A stretch of DNA of 64,000 nt from Euborellia annulipes (Eukaryota > Arthropoda > Insecta > Dermaptera > Anisolabididae): positions 1-64,000 of the forward strand of contig JAKCPI010009486.1 of the NCBI GenBank assembly GCA_023213315.1. The letters run 5' to 3'. The position numbers were made by a program, and so were the translations under genes. This document shows, one piece after another, positions 32,206 to 42,540 of the stretch (positions within the stretch are counted from its first letter, which is position 1; every line of letters starts with the position of its first letter). The notes below the pieces were generated by a model. It was not told the DNA's origin. It was given only the letters and a program-made list of their open reading frames with translations, and searched no databases.

Positions 32206-32630
32206 TGCTTGAGCTGTTTCTTGAATATAATAATTTTCGATTGGTTTTACGCTCCCAGATATAGGCTAATATCTCCCATAATTTAAAAAAAAATGAAAAA
32301 TTCATTCATGAGTTTTTGTTTTTTTTTTTTTTTTTTTGTTTATAATAGGAAAACCCGTTCGAATCAAACAGATAATCATGAATTGAAATGAATTCATCAA
32401 GAATAAGCTTTTGATTTTTTCATTAACTCGGATTTTTTTCCACTTCGATAGAATTCAACAATTTGAATTAGATAGCAAGGGAGGAAACCTGTTTAATGTT
32501 AGTTCCTACTAAATATATATTTTTTTTTATAATTTTATGCCCTATTTAATTGAAAGGAATTATTCAATCGTGAAATTTATCTTATAGAAAATTCTTAAAT
32601 TTAATTGATATTATTCATTAATAAACACCG
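32206..32630. other. AT-rich gap
   Basis: AT-rich; T-run at 32318-32337. Nothing supported. Confidence 0.45.
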
Positions 32631-32633
32631 CAC

Positions 32634-32727
32634 GTGACCCGTGGCTCAGGGAGAAGACATTAGCACCCCTTGGTATAGAAAGCCAGCACGTTATCAATTA
32701 CACCAAGGCCGAGGGCAATTCTCATAT
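32634..32727 (-). repeat. SINE head fragment
   Basis: CACGTTATCAATTACACC and AAGGCCGAGGGC are the head of the main SINE in reverse. CGTGACCCGTGGCTCAG is also shared with 2.55 kb. Confidence 0.6.
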
Positions 32728-33334
32728 TAGTATAAAATCAATAGTCAATTGGAAGAGAAAAATTAATTTCCAATTTCTTGAACACCATCTTGCTAACATT
32801 ATTTGTCTTTTTTATTTGATAACTTTTTTGTTTAATTAAGAAAAAAAAATAGTTAATGATATAAAAAGGTTTTGGGGAGCCTTTCATAAAGTCATTCTCA
32901 TATTATTTTTAAGGGTTTGAAGGTAAAATGACACCAGCCTAAAGTCAACTTGACAGTAGAATAAAAGACGACGAGAAAAAGAGGCAGGAAAAAATCCAAG
33001 AAAAACCAAAAGTGAAGGCAGCCCGATACAATTAATGACCAAACCTGGCTGGTTGGGCTGATATCAGTGAAGCCTCAGATTGGCAGTAATCGAATCCTGA
33101 GCCTAACAAGTTCTAAAAAAAAAAAAAAAATAAAATAAAAGATATTGTGTTCAGAAAAGAGGGAAAGGAACCAAAAGAACCCTAACAAAAGAAAATAAAA
33201 AAAAAAATATGTTTATAAGTAATTAATTTTATTATTACAAGGTTTCCTTTCTTGCTTGAAGTAAGAAAAACTTTCTGCCAATTATTAATGAAATTTAACA
33301 CTTTTTTAGTTAGAATATTTCATCTCATATAATA
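32728..33334. other. AT-rich gap with GC patch
   Basis: 32930-33115 is purine-rich and moderately GC, with CTGGCTGGTTGGGCTG and GCAGTAATCGAATCCTGAGC. The latter is faintly B-box-like, possibly an old SINE. No gene. Confidence 0.35.
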
Positions 33335-33500
33335 ATTTCTGAAACTGCCGCGCGGTTGATGCTCTCCGGGACTTTAAACTGAAATTTCGTTTCCCAGCGA
33401 GGTTGGGGAGCCTGTTATCCTTATTTAATGACTGTAATACTGGGGATGGTGAGTTTCGACCGATATTAAAATTTTTGATTGCGTCGCTTTTATTTTTACA
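33335..33500. promoter_or_regulatory. Candidate regulatory island 12 (short)
   Basis: GC-richer unique block with CTGCCGCGCGGTTGATGC and GGTTGGGGAGCCTGTTATCC, AT-rich on both sides. Confidence 0.25.
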
Positions 33501-33640
33501 AATGCATTTTTTTTAAATTATAATATTATAGATTATATTTTTAAAATGTTATGGTGTTATGTTATCTCTGATTTGCTTTATTGTATGTCACTTTAAAACT
33601 TTTTTTATAACTAATGAAGGAAATGGCTGTGTAGAATTCA

Positions 33641-34135
33641 ATTGTTGAATCAATTGTTTAATACAAAATGTTTCTGTTATTGTGCCATCTTCAGTTGTAT
33701 AAGAGTTTTTTAAAGAATAGAATTGTTTAATACGTCTGTTCATAAGCTAGTCATTTACGATTGCCTATGTACAATGAAGGTCAATATTAAGTCCCACCCA
33801 TGCGTTTTCTACTAGTGATTATTTCAGTGTTTTTATAAAAGAAAATGAAAATCTTTATTGGAAATTTTCTAGGATTGGTCCATGAAAGTTTCCATTAAAA
33901 AATATATAATATTTTTTTAAAAACAATGAAATAATCACAAGTAGAAAACGCATGGGTGGGACTTAATATTGTCCTTCACTGTACATACATTGTAAATATA
34001 TTTACATTCTTAGGAAATTGTAAATGACTGAACAGATATTAAACAACCCTATTTTTAAAAAACTCTTGTGCAACTGAAGATGGCACAATAAAATTGGCCG
34101 AAACTTTTTGTATTAAAGGAGTTTGATTTAACAAT
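33641..34135. repeat. Fold-back carrying a mariner-type MITE
   Basis: Outer arms: ATTGTTGAATCAATTGTTTA...TTATTGTGCCATCTTCAG from 33641, and CTGAAGATGGCACAATAA...TTTGATTTAACAAT to 34135. The element at 33772-33981 lies between them. Right-arm core CTGAAGATGG...GGCCGAAAC is the family signature. Confidence 0.85.
33772..33981. mobile_element. Tc1/mariner-type MITE, copy 1
   Basis: AATATTAAGTCCCACCCATG near the left end and CATGGGTGGGACTTAATATT near the right, the right end being CCTTCACTG, with TA flanks. Almost fully palindromic (arms ~95 bp). The second copy at 52.37 kb shares CGCATGGGTGGGACTTAATA. Confidence 0.9.
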
Positions 34136-34360
34136 AGAGGCTTCATACCTGGCTGCTTTTCTCTTCTTTTCAACGATTATAATTTATGGAAAACTCATTA
34201 GGAGTGTAGAAAATGATGGTTTAAGAATAGGTCTAAGCAGCCAAATGTATTTGATAGTAAAACGAAAAAAATATAATTTTTAATATAGGCCTAAATTATA
34301 ATTTAACGTTCATTGTTCGGGACACTCCTGGAATCGTAATGACATTATCTTCATGATGGA
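34136..34360. other. AT-rich gap
   Basis: AT-rich; nothing supported. Confidence 0.4.
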
Positions 34361-34369
34361 CTACACTAA

Positions 34370-34624
34370 CAGTGGTGTAGCGAGGGCGGGTCATCATGCC
34401 CCGGGCACTACTCATAAAGGGGCTCCAAATGGTCCGCAAAACAAAAAAATTGCTGGATAATTTTTATTTTTATTATAATTGATTTCTGGAAAATATATTT
34501 TAAATTTAGTGCCAGTGTAATATAATAATTTTGTATGTTTTACATATAATTTTATATGGTTTTTGAATGGGGGCGCCCCACAGGTATTGTGCCCCGGGGG
34601 CGAGTTAAGCTCACTACCCCACTG
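34370..34624. mobile_element. hAT-like MITE
   Basis: CAGTGGTGTAGCGAGGGCGG at the left pairs imperfectly with GAGTTAAGCTCACTACCCCACTG at the right. TGCCCCGGGCACTA and TGTGCCCCGGGGGC are subterminal. Flanking octamers TACACTAA and TCCACCAA match at 6 of 8, consistent with an aged 8-bp target duplication. Confidence 0.65.
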
Positions 34625-34685
34625 TCCACCAAATACTTTAACATTTAAAGAGAATTGACAATTATTGTCATTATACAGTATATAG

Positions 34686-34838
34686 GTATGGGCGTGGGGG
34701 GGGATTGGGGATGGGGGGGGGGGGGGTCATCCTCACTGGGATGGCCCCATATTGTTTTTTTTCTTGGGGGGGGGGGCCACGGGTTTTCTGGGGGGGGCGC
34801 CCCTCCCCTCCCCGGGACTCCCCTAGTTACACCCATGT
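34686..34838. mobile_element. Palindromic MITE, GGGCGTAACTAG family (copy 2)
   Basis: TATGGGCGTGGGGGG at the left has lost the AACTAG part. The right end CCTAGTTACACCCATG and inner CCCCATATTGTTTTTTTTC match copies at 2.30 and 42.24 kb. The G-runs are longer here. ORFs in this stretch are this repeat. Confidence 0.75.
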
Positions 34839-35655
34839 ACAGGCCTATAGATATTTATTCGAATTCGAATTTCGGACTTTTTATTTTTTTTCTGTCAACT
34901 TCATCGTGATTTGTTGGATATTAAGTCTAATATTATATTTATATTTATTATATAAAAGTTTTAACGATATATTTAAATATTATTTAGTCAAAAGACTATC
35001 AGTAATTATTTAATAATTCCATCGATAATTGATATTTTGAAGAAAAAAAAAGATTTCTTCTAAAATCATATGACATTTATTTTACATTTTTTCCCATATA
35101 AATAACAATTAATAATATGCGTTATCAGAAATTATAATTTATTATTTACTCATAACTTAGCTCTCTTTAATTTATTTTTTTTCAACTTAATTAATAGTTT
35201 GTGATATATAAATAAGATGAAAAAAAAAATTTAATGGAATTAACAACAACCCTTAAGAGGAAGTTGTTTTTAAAAAAGGGCATTGACCGAGTTAACTGAT
35301 AACATTTTTATCTTAAGGCCTTCTACAAGTCATCTTGTTGAAAAACATTTATAAAATGAAATATAAGCTCCTTACAAGCAGAGAGAGGATTGGCTGGTTT
35401 ATCTTTAGAATATAATTAATATAAATCTATTTGAAATTTATTGTTCATATCAGGAATATATATAACACTTTAGATTATAATGAATAAATTAAAAAGATTA
35501 ATATTCAATGAAACATTTAATTAAAAGCATTCAAATAATGATTAACCTTTCGACCCAAAAGACCTTTACCCCTCCATGTTTGATAAAAAATTGTAACGAT
35601 TTTAAGCATGAAAAAAATGAGCATACTCTTGAATCCCTTGAGGTTTTTTTTTTTA
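34839..35655. other. AT-rich gap
   Basis: Very AT-rich. Weak GC only at 35355-35400. No gene or repeat identified. Confidence 0.45.
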
Positions 35656-35721
35656 ACTTTTAAGCTGCCCACGGGGCGTGGTGTAGAGGTTAGCGTGCTA
35701 ACCTCATATACCAAACGTCGC

Positions 35722-37634
35722 ACAGTGGGCTGAAATAGGAAAAAAGCGGCCATAATTCGAAAAAATGAACTTCAAAATATAAAAACAACGTTTTGCACAC
35801 TAATAATAGACTATATGTGGACCTCAGGACAATAATTCATTTTTTTTTTACCCAACCCAAACCCGAGTTATAGAGCGCCAAAGTGGGCAAGAAAACTTAC
35901 TAACTTTTCTTTGCGTTTTAAGTCGATATTCAGAAATTTTTTTCATGTATTAATATTAATCCAATTTTAATGAATTTTTTTTTGAATCATAGATAAATTA
36001 ATCTTCTTTCTGAATATATTTTTGTTTTTCTTGTATTACAGTTATTTATTTTTAAATAAATTTTTTTTGTAAGTAAAAAAAAAGCAATATAAATTTTTTT
36101 CAATTTCAAAAAAGTATATGGGCATCCTCTTGCCTTCTAACAAACTCAATAGATTCTGAAACTAGAATACATGTAGAACATAATTGCATCGAAACTTTTT
36201 GCCCGATTTTGCCCGAAAAATTTTTATTAATTTTTTTATAATTAAATCGGCAGAAAAACAAATGATTTCCCTCAAACCATATGAACTTCTCTCTGCTTTA
36301 CAGATAATATCGAAACGTGACAAAGGGCTGACGGACAAAATAAAATCAGGCTATTATTAGAATGACCATAAAATTTGAAGGGGGGCCTCAAATTTTGTAA
36401 TCTTTTGAAAAAATAATCTATTAAAAGGGAATATTCAATATTTGAAAATTTCATTTTTTTCTTGTTCATATACTTATTAATATTATTGAAATAACTATAT
36501 TATTTTTGTATACAAGTGATAAAGCCCCCCTGGACCCCCTTACATGCCTTCAGCGAGCAAATGCATCACATTTATTCTTGCTCACTGTTTGGAAATTTTG
36601 CAATCGCTCGACTTCGGCGCAAAATTTTAAAGTTTTAAATTTCCCTCACTGACTCCACTTCCTCTGTCTCTGGCCAATCAGCGAGAGACAGTGGTAAACA
36701 GGAACATAAAACAGAAGTTAGTGGCTAGAATATTGTAATTTATTTTTTAGCAAATAATTTTTATTTAAGTATAATGACAGAGACATAGAAGCCGACTCCA
36801 AGGGGCCCAAGGGGCTCAAGCCCCCCCCCCCTCCCCCAATGTTGAGGGAAAAGAAAATAGTCATCTTTGTAATCAGCAATCCATTAAAATGTATATAAAG
36901 ACGTATTGCTTATATAAGCTTATATAAAAAAAAAAAAATTTTGACCCTTTGAGTAAGGGGTAGTTCACCCCCATGCATGTTTTTTTTTTAAATAGATGAC
37001 ATCTTTGGAATCAGTATCCATTAAAATGTATATAAAGACATATTGCTTGTAATTACCAAAAAAAAAAATATTTTTTGCTTCCTTCAGTAAGGGGTAGTTC
37101 ACCCCATCTATATATTTTGTAAAAATAAATGACATTTTCGTAACGAGTGACCTTTAAAATGTATATAAAGACGTATTGCTTGTAATTATCAAAGCAAAAT
37201 TTTTTTTAACACCTTAAGTAAGGGGTAGTTCACCCTATGTATGTTTTTAGTAAAAATAGATGACATCTTTGGAATCAGCATCCATTAAAATGTATATAAA
37301 GACGTATTGCTTGTAATTATCAAAAAAATTTTTTTTTTTTGCTCCCTTCAGTAAGGGGTAGTTCACCCCATGTATGTTTTTTGTAAAAATAAATGTCATT
37401 TTTGTAAAACGCATATTTTTTTGATTTTTTGACATATGTTTTTCTTTATATTTCACACATCATAATTTTTTTTTCAACTTTGTCAAGGGGTAATTTCAAC
37501 CCCTTTTGGTAAAATATGAAAATATTGAAGGGTATAGAAGAACATATGATTATGTATGTATAGTTTTAATTTTGTAAAAATCCGCCCAAAAAAAGATAAT
37601 TATGGCCGCTTTTTTTCGATTTCAGCCCGCGACG
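35722..37634. mobile_element. TIR element with internal 133-bp array, inserted in a SINE
   Basis: Left end ACAGTGGGCTGAAATAGG with AAAAAAGCGGCCATAATT; right end, reversed, GGGCTGAAATCG with AAAAAAAGCGGCCATAATTA. Target duplication is CGTCGC (35716-35721; 37635-37640) or slightly longer. Length ~1.91 kb with no transposase frame. It includes the piece 36520-36740 related to 29.3 and 59.5 kb, so it is itself composite. Superfamily uncertain. Confidence 0.75.
36830..37510 (+). repeat. 133-bp tandem array, ~4.5 units
   Basis: AGTAAGGGGTAGTTCACCCC occurs at 36953, 37087, 37217, 37351 and as a diverged form at 37484 (spacing 134, 130, 134, 133). Units share CATTAAAATGTATATAAAG and CGTATTGCTTGTAATTA. 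GGGGTAGTTCACCCC is itself hairpin-like. Confidence 0.9.
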
Positions 37635-37987
37635 CGTCGCGGGTTCGGACCCCAGGCAGTCCGATGATTTTATTTAAGCCATCTGGATACCAGATGGCTT
37701 AAATAAAAATGCCTGGACCCTAATATATATAAATTCATAAATAACGGTTATCGTAAATGTCTTATATGGCCTGAGCTGCCGAAAAGACAGTGTGAATGTG
37801 TGTGTGAGTGGGAGTGTGAATGAGAAAAAAGTGTGAATGTTTAAAAAAAAAAAAAAAAAAAAAAAACTTTTAAGCTAAACACCTCTTAATAATCTAAAAT
37901 TTTCACTTGATTTATTTAGCTGATGAATAGAAATGACATTGGTAATATGTGGATTAGCTTAATTGAGTCATTGGAAGACATTTAGAC

Positions 37988-38557
37988 CCGGGGGCGTATC
38001 TAGAAATTTATTTTCGGTAGGAACCGACCGAATATTCGGTTTCGGTTTCGGCCAAAAATCCTGGTTTCGGCCGTAGTTTCGGTTTCGGCCAAAAAAGTGG
38101 CCGAACCTTTCGGCCGGCCGAAACCTGAGTCTGAAAAGATGGGATGAGACTTGCATGCAAAAAAAAGGTCAAATTATTTGCAAAATCGGAAAAGGTACGG
38201 AAAAAATTTTTTAGTCTCCTAAAAAAAAGGTAAAATGATTTTCACGGGAGGGGAAAAAAATTTTCCACAGCTCGAAAAAATTTCAAAAAAAAAAAGTAAA
38301 ATAATAATAATTTTTTTATAGGAAATACAAGTTTCGGTTTCGGTTACGGTTTCGGCCGAAACTAAGATTGAGGCCGAATATTCGGTTTCGGCTGAAAATC
38401 TTGTCTCGGTCGGACCCTAATTTTCGGTGAGGCTGATGGGTATACCGGGAGGGAGGGGTTTGGGAGGTATGGAATACTTTCCAAAGGTAAAGGAAGTCCG
38501 GGGGTCCTCCTCCAGAAATTTTATGTATCTAGAAAAAATACTTGGTGCGCTCCCTAA
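37988..38557. mobile_element. MITE with AGGGGGCGTA-type ends, split by a hAT element
   Basis: Left CCGGGGGCGTATCTAGAAAT and right (reversed) AGGGAGCGCACCAAG...CTAGATAC resemble the ends of the element at 41.55 kb. The hAT-type element at 38018-38419 is inserted in it. Confidence 0.5.
38018..38419. mobile_element. hAT-type non-autonomous element with 8-bp TSD
   Basis: Ends TAGGAACCGACCGAATATTC and, reversed, TAGGGTCCGACCGAGACAAG. Perfect duplication ATTTTCGG at 38010-38017 and 38420-38427. The interior is full of CGGTTTCGG on the left and its copies on the right. No coding frame. Confidence 0.85.
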
Positions 38558-38559
38558 TA

Positions 38560-38673
38560 TATCATATTTAAATAATGGCTACCTTAAAAGTCTATATGGC
38601 CTAAGATGCCGAGACTTGAAAAAAAAAATCTGGTCAAAATCGTTAGAACGAATTTCAAAAAAATCGAAAAAAA
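38560..38673. repeat. SINE-tail and family A scraps
   Basis: AAGTCTATATGGCCTAAGATGCC is the SINE tail. AAATCTGGTCAAAATCGTTAG joins a family A left end to its middle, as if deleted between. Confidence 0.5.
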
Positions 38674-38675
38674 AA

Positions 38676-39341
38676 AAAATCTGGTGTGACTGGCGCACAG
38701 CACACAACTTTGTCTTACCTTCGGTAATCGAAAGTTGTGTTCTGTGCTTGTCACACCAGATTTTTTGTGTCGACATATATTTAGTTCCCGACAGTACGGA
38801 ACATATGAATTCAGATGTAAAATTTATAAGCATGGGAAAATATTTATATTTTGTTACCATGGCAACCATTTCTCATATCTTCCCTATGAAATACAAGAGT
38901 AAAGTGGTCTTCAGAAGATTTCAATTGCAAAATGAGAATATACATTTTAAAGAGAATCTAAAAAATAATTGATTTTTGAATTTAAAAAAAAATCGTTGGA
39001 GCAAATTTTGAGAAAATCGAAAAAAACTGAAAAAGTACATCAGTAAAGTGCTAGTACTCTTTGGCCGATTTTGATTAAAAGCTTATTTTTCCGGTCCCGG
39101 GGGGGTTTAACTTAAATATAAAATTTCAACCTCGTAGCTCAATTCCTTTATGCTTAAAATTGAACACCCACCCACACACCCACCCACAGACAGACCATGT
39201 CGCGAAAACCACTTTTTTGGATTCAGGGGACCTCAAAACGTGAAGATCCATCAAAATCTCGACATCGAATTTTTGACATGAATCCAATACTTTCTCTCTA
39301 TATATATATTACATATATACATAGGTAAGAGAAAGTAAAAA
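38676..39341 (+). repeat. Family A copy 12, full length
   Basis: Left hairpin at 38682-38763, perfect X-box 38853-38866, short CACCCACCCACACACC microsatellite at 39165-39188, right hairpin with TATATATATATTACATATAT loop ending 39341. Part of a four-piece cluster. A long frame at 38427-38972 crosses from the MITE into this repeat and is not a gene. Confidence 0.9.
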
Positions 39342-39520
39342 CTGAAAAAGTTTATCAGTAAAGTACTAGTACTTTTTCGCCGATTTTCTTCAAAAGCTCA
39401 GTGTTACGTCTCAACAAGGTACCTAACTTAAATATAAAATTTCAGCCTCCTAGCTCTTTTCGTTCTTGAGATATTTTGTACACAGACACACTCAGACAGA
39501 CCATGTTTCGAAAATCACTT
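39342..39520 (+). repeat. Family A fragment, same orientation
   Basis: Begins within ACTGAAAAAG and AAAGTACTAGTACTTTTTCG, ends at GACCATGTTTCGAAAATCAC. Lies between copies 12 and 13. Confidence 0.8.
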
Positions 39521-40207
39521 TTTACTTTCTCTTACCTATGTATATATGTAATATATATAGAGAGAGAAAGTATTGAATTCATGTCAAAAATTCGATGTCG
39601 AGATTTTGATGGATCTTCACGTTTTGAGGTCCCCTGAATCCAAAAAAGTGGTTTTCGCGACATGGTCTGTCTGTGTGTGTGTGGGTGGGTGGGTGGGTGG
39701 GTGTGTGGGTGTGTGTTCAATTTTAAGGATGAAGGAATTGAGCTAGGAGGTTGAAATTTTATATTTAAGTTAAACACCCTCCGGGACCGGAAAAATAAGC
39801 TTTTAATCAAAATCGGCCAAAGAGTACTAGTACTTTACTGATGTACTTTTTCAGTTTTTTTCGATTTTCTCAAAATTTGCTCCAACGATTTTTTTTAAAA
39901 TTCAAAAATCAATTATTTTTTAGATTCTCTATAAAATGTATATTCTCATTTTGTGATTGAAATCTTCTGAAGACCACTTTACTCTTGTACCCCATAGAAA
40001 AGATAGGAGAAATGGTTGCCATGGTAACAAAATATAAATATTTTCACATACTTATAAATTTTACATCTGAATTCATATGTTCCTTACTGTCGGGAACTAA
40101 ATATATGTCGACACAAAAAATCTGGTGTGACAAGCACAGAACACAACTTTCGATTACCGAAGGTAAGAGAAAGTTGTGTGCTGTGCGCCAGTCACACCAG
40201 ATTTTTT
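39521..40207 (-). repeat. Family A copy 13, inverted
   Basis: Full-length in reverse: TTTACTTTCTCTTACC terminus, GTGGGTGGGTGGG variant microsatellite at 39680-39716, AGTACTAGTACTTTACTG, X-box as GTTGCCATGGTAAC at 40015-40028, and the GTGCGCCAGTCACACCAGA end. Frames at 39532-39810 and 39985-40209 are this repeat. Confidence 0.9.
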
Positions 40208-40326
40208 AGATTCAGGGGACCTCAAAACAGGTATATCCATCAAAATCTCGACATCTAATTTTTGACATGAATCCAATACTTTCTCTCTATATATATTAAC
40301 ATATATAGAGGTAAGAGAAAGTAAAA
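40208..40326 (+). repeat. Family A right-end fragment
   Basis: GATTCAGGGGACCTCAAAAC to the terminal hairpin with TATATATTAACATATATA, ending 40326. Directly joined to copy 13's left end. Confidence 0.85.
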
Positions 40327-40417
40327 ATGCGCGGTGTCTTCACTGACAATTTGTGAGATAAATTTCCTTTATAGGCCAAAGTAACTTATCATTGATTCAA
40401 TAAATAATATCCATCTA

Positions 40418-40557
40418 TTGGGGTCCAGGCATTTCTATTTAAGCTATTTAGTATCCAAATTGCTTCAATAAAATCATCGGACTGTCTAGGATCCGAACCC
40501 TCGACCCTTTGTGTACAAGGCAGGCGCGCTACCAACTAGGCCAAGCCCAAGGGCTCC
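40418..40557 (-). repeat. Main-family SINE, reversed
   Basis: GGGGTCCAGGCATTTC, TTAGTATCCAAATTGC, TCGGACTGTCTAGGATCC and GAACCCTCGACCC (B box, reversed) then AAGCCCAAGGGC. Tail lost. Confidence 0.75.
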
Positions 40558-40779
40558 CGTATCTTAAAAAGCCGAGATAAATGAGAAATATCTTTGAGAT
40601 TGTTAGAAATGTTATGGTGGGGATATCTTGTATATATTTATCACAAAAGACTTAGAAAAAATTTTCACCCCATTGATTAAATTAATAATTTTTTTATATG
40701 CACATTAACAAACGCTTTGAAATCGATTTGATAATCCAAAAGTAATTAATTAATATTTAAAATTGTTTTTTGAACGGGG
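40558..40779. other. AT-rich gap
   Basis: AT-rich; nothing supported. Confidence 0.4.
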
Positions 40780-41125
40780 CGTGAAAAATCGCTCGGGCAA
40801 CATGAATTCCTAATTAATAAATTTCCACTATTAATAATGTTATCTCGTAATTTACATCGAAGATAAAAGACCCGCATTGTTTGTTCTTATGTCACAACAT
40901 TAGATGCCTTTAAAAAAAATACCGAGATGCCAATCAGACAAACGAAACGCGTGACCAGCTGGCATGATAAAGGCAGATAAAATACATGACCTTCCTCCCC
41001 TCATGGCAGAAACACCTGTTTAAGGCTCAGGCCCATTCATTAAGGCCCCTCAAAGAGAGTAATTTGTTATTCACACCTAAGCGTAAACGATAATATTAAG
41101 ACTATTTCTTTAAAAAAATCATCTT
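40780..41125. promoter_or_regulatory. Candidate regulatory island 13
   Basis: Contains GGGGCGTGAAAAATCGC, TTCCTAATTAATAAAT, AAGATAAAAGACCCGC, CAAACGAAACGCGTGACC and AGCTGGCATGATAAAGGCAG. Several GATAA- and TAATTA-type words, no open frame. Confidence 0.35.
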
Positions 41126-41183
41126 ACAAGGATTCAAGCCAACTAACTTCGCCAGTATAAAATAAAATAAAAATATCTGGCGC

Positions 41184-41312
41184 TCTCGGGCTTGGTATAG
41201 TTGGTAATGTGCTTGCCTTCTATACCAAGTGTCGCGGGTTCGGATCACAGGCAGTCCGATGATTTTATTTAAGCCATTTTGATACCAAATGGACCCCCTA
41301 ATTGTATCTTAT
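41184..41312 (+). repeat. Main-family SINE, 3'-truncated
   Basis: CTCTCGGGCTTGGTATAGTTGG head, GCGGGTTCGGATCACAGGCAG (B box) and GATACCAAATGGACCCCC. Confidence 0.75.
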
Positions 41313-41326
41313 TAAATGAGTATAAG

Positions 41327-42242
41327 GCACAGTACACAACTTTCTCTTACCTTCGGTAATAAAAGTTGTGTACTGTGCTGTCAGGCCAGATTTTTTTGTG
41401 TCGAGATATATTTAGTTTCCCAAAGCACCTTAGTTCCAAAATTGACCACTTGCGTTTTAAATGTTGACTTCTTGAAATAAACTACAGTTATTTTTCAAAA
41501 TTTTAATCTCATATTTTAATTTTTATACCCAATAGAAAATCCTAAATAGGGGGCGTATAAGAATTACGGAAAGCAATTTTTTAAGATTTTTTACCCCCCC
41601 CCCCATGTAACGCGCCGTAACATTTTTCTGGACCCCTCCACCTAGAGGTTACGTAACGCTCAACTGGCCATTTTTATCTAAAAGTTACAATTATGTTGCG
41701 CAAAGTATCGGAAAGTCGCCAAAAATACCAGTTACGTAACGCGTTGTTCAACCCCCCTCCCCCCTTGTAACGCATGGTAACGTTTTACGAGTTCAACCCC
41801 CTCCCCCCTCCAAATTGCGTTACGTAATAATTACTTGTACGCTCCCTAAATACAAAATTTCATAAGAATTGGAAAATTTTTTTTAATGTGTAAAAGTTCC
41901 ACAGAAGGCCCCCTTTTGAATCGAAATTAACATTCAAATCCCCATAGGGATTTAATATTGGCTCTATTGGGGAAGAGCTGAAAAATGAATTTGAAAAATC
42001 TGAGATAATACATCAGTAAAGTCTACTTCAAACAATTTTCACGAAAAATTTTACTTATAGACTTTTTAAAGAGCATCTAAAAAATAGTTTCTTTATCAAT
42101 TTTAATCAAAATCGTTAGAGTCAATTTTGAGAAAATCGTAAAAAACTGAAAAAGTACTAATGTAAAGTACTAGTACTTTTTGACTGGCTTTTCTTCAAAA
42201 GCTTATTTTAACTGTCCGGGGGGAAACCTAACTTAAATTTCT
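41327..42242 (+). repeat. Family A2 copy (copy 14), interrupted
   Basis: Left hairpin remnant at 41327-41395, A2-type CAAAGCACCTTAGTTCC, ATCCCCATAGGGATTTAATA, core TAAAGTACTAGTACTTTTTG. It breaks off at CCTAACTTAAATTT, where the GGGCGTAACTAG MITE begins. The element at 41546-41848 is inserted inside. Confidence 0.8.
41546..41848. mobile_element. AGGGGGCGTA MITE rich in GTAACG
   Basis: Ends AGGGGGCGTATAAGAATTACG and (reversed) AGGGAGCGTACAAGTAATTA, flanked by AAAT. The undisturbed host text CCTAAATATATACAAAATTTC is at ~23772, which supports insertion at CCTAAAT. Inside, GTAACG/CGTTAC words occur at least ten times, with the palindrome TTACGTAA three times. Confidence 0.75.
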
Positions 42243-42402
42243 CCATGGGCGTAACTAGGAAATTTGGCTGGGGCGGGGGGGGCATGGGACCAGCCGTCTC
42301 CGGGTGGCCTGGAAGGCCCCATATTCTCTCAATTTTTCTTGGGTCGGGGAGCTTTCTGGGGGAACCACGAGTCTTCTGGGGGGGCTCCCTAGTTACGCCC
42401 AT
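42243..42402. mobile_element. Palindromic MITE, GGGCGTAACTAG family (copy 3)
   Basis: ATGGGCGTAACTAGG at 42245 pairs with CTAGTTACGCCCAT ending 42401. Inner CCCCATATTCTCTCAATTTTTC is shared with copy 1. The best preserved ends of the three. All frames at 42208-42492 are this repeat. Confidence 0.85.
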
Positions 42403-42429
42403 AATCTCTCTCTTCTTACGATTACTCTC

Positions 42430-42540
42430 ATGACTGGGGTGTCGGTAATTTTGCTTTGCCGGTGTCGGAATAAAATCATTCAAAAAATTTAGTATTTTAA
42501 CTGCAAAAACTATAAAACCTTTTTGATTGTTACTGTATCG
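42430..42540 (+). repeat. Dispersed repeat shared with 22.2 kb
   Basis: GACTGGGGTGTCGGTAATTTTG, AATAAAATCATTC, TTTAGTATTTTAACT and AAAACTATAAAACC in the same order as at 22203-22312. Confidence 0.6.

Larger units (their letters stand above)
35660..37862 (+). repeat. SINE split by a 1.9-kb insertion
   Basis: The head (35660-35721, GGGGCGTGGTGTAGAGGTTAG...CCAAACGTCGC) and the rest (37635-37862, CGTCGCGGGTTCGGACCCC...GTGTGAATG + A-run) join to give exactly the uninterrupted SINE as at 56.8 kb (reverse). The hexamer CGTCGC is present at both junctions. Confidence 0.85.

Noticed and set aside
32930..33115. Mitochondrial-like or tRNA-like segment
   Set aside because: Only a faint B-box-like word; no fold or order supporting a tRNA or numt.
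38427..38972. 181-codon + strand frame
   Set aside because: Runs from a MITE end through SINE scraps into family A copy 12, so it is a repeat composite, not a gene.
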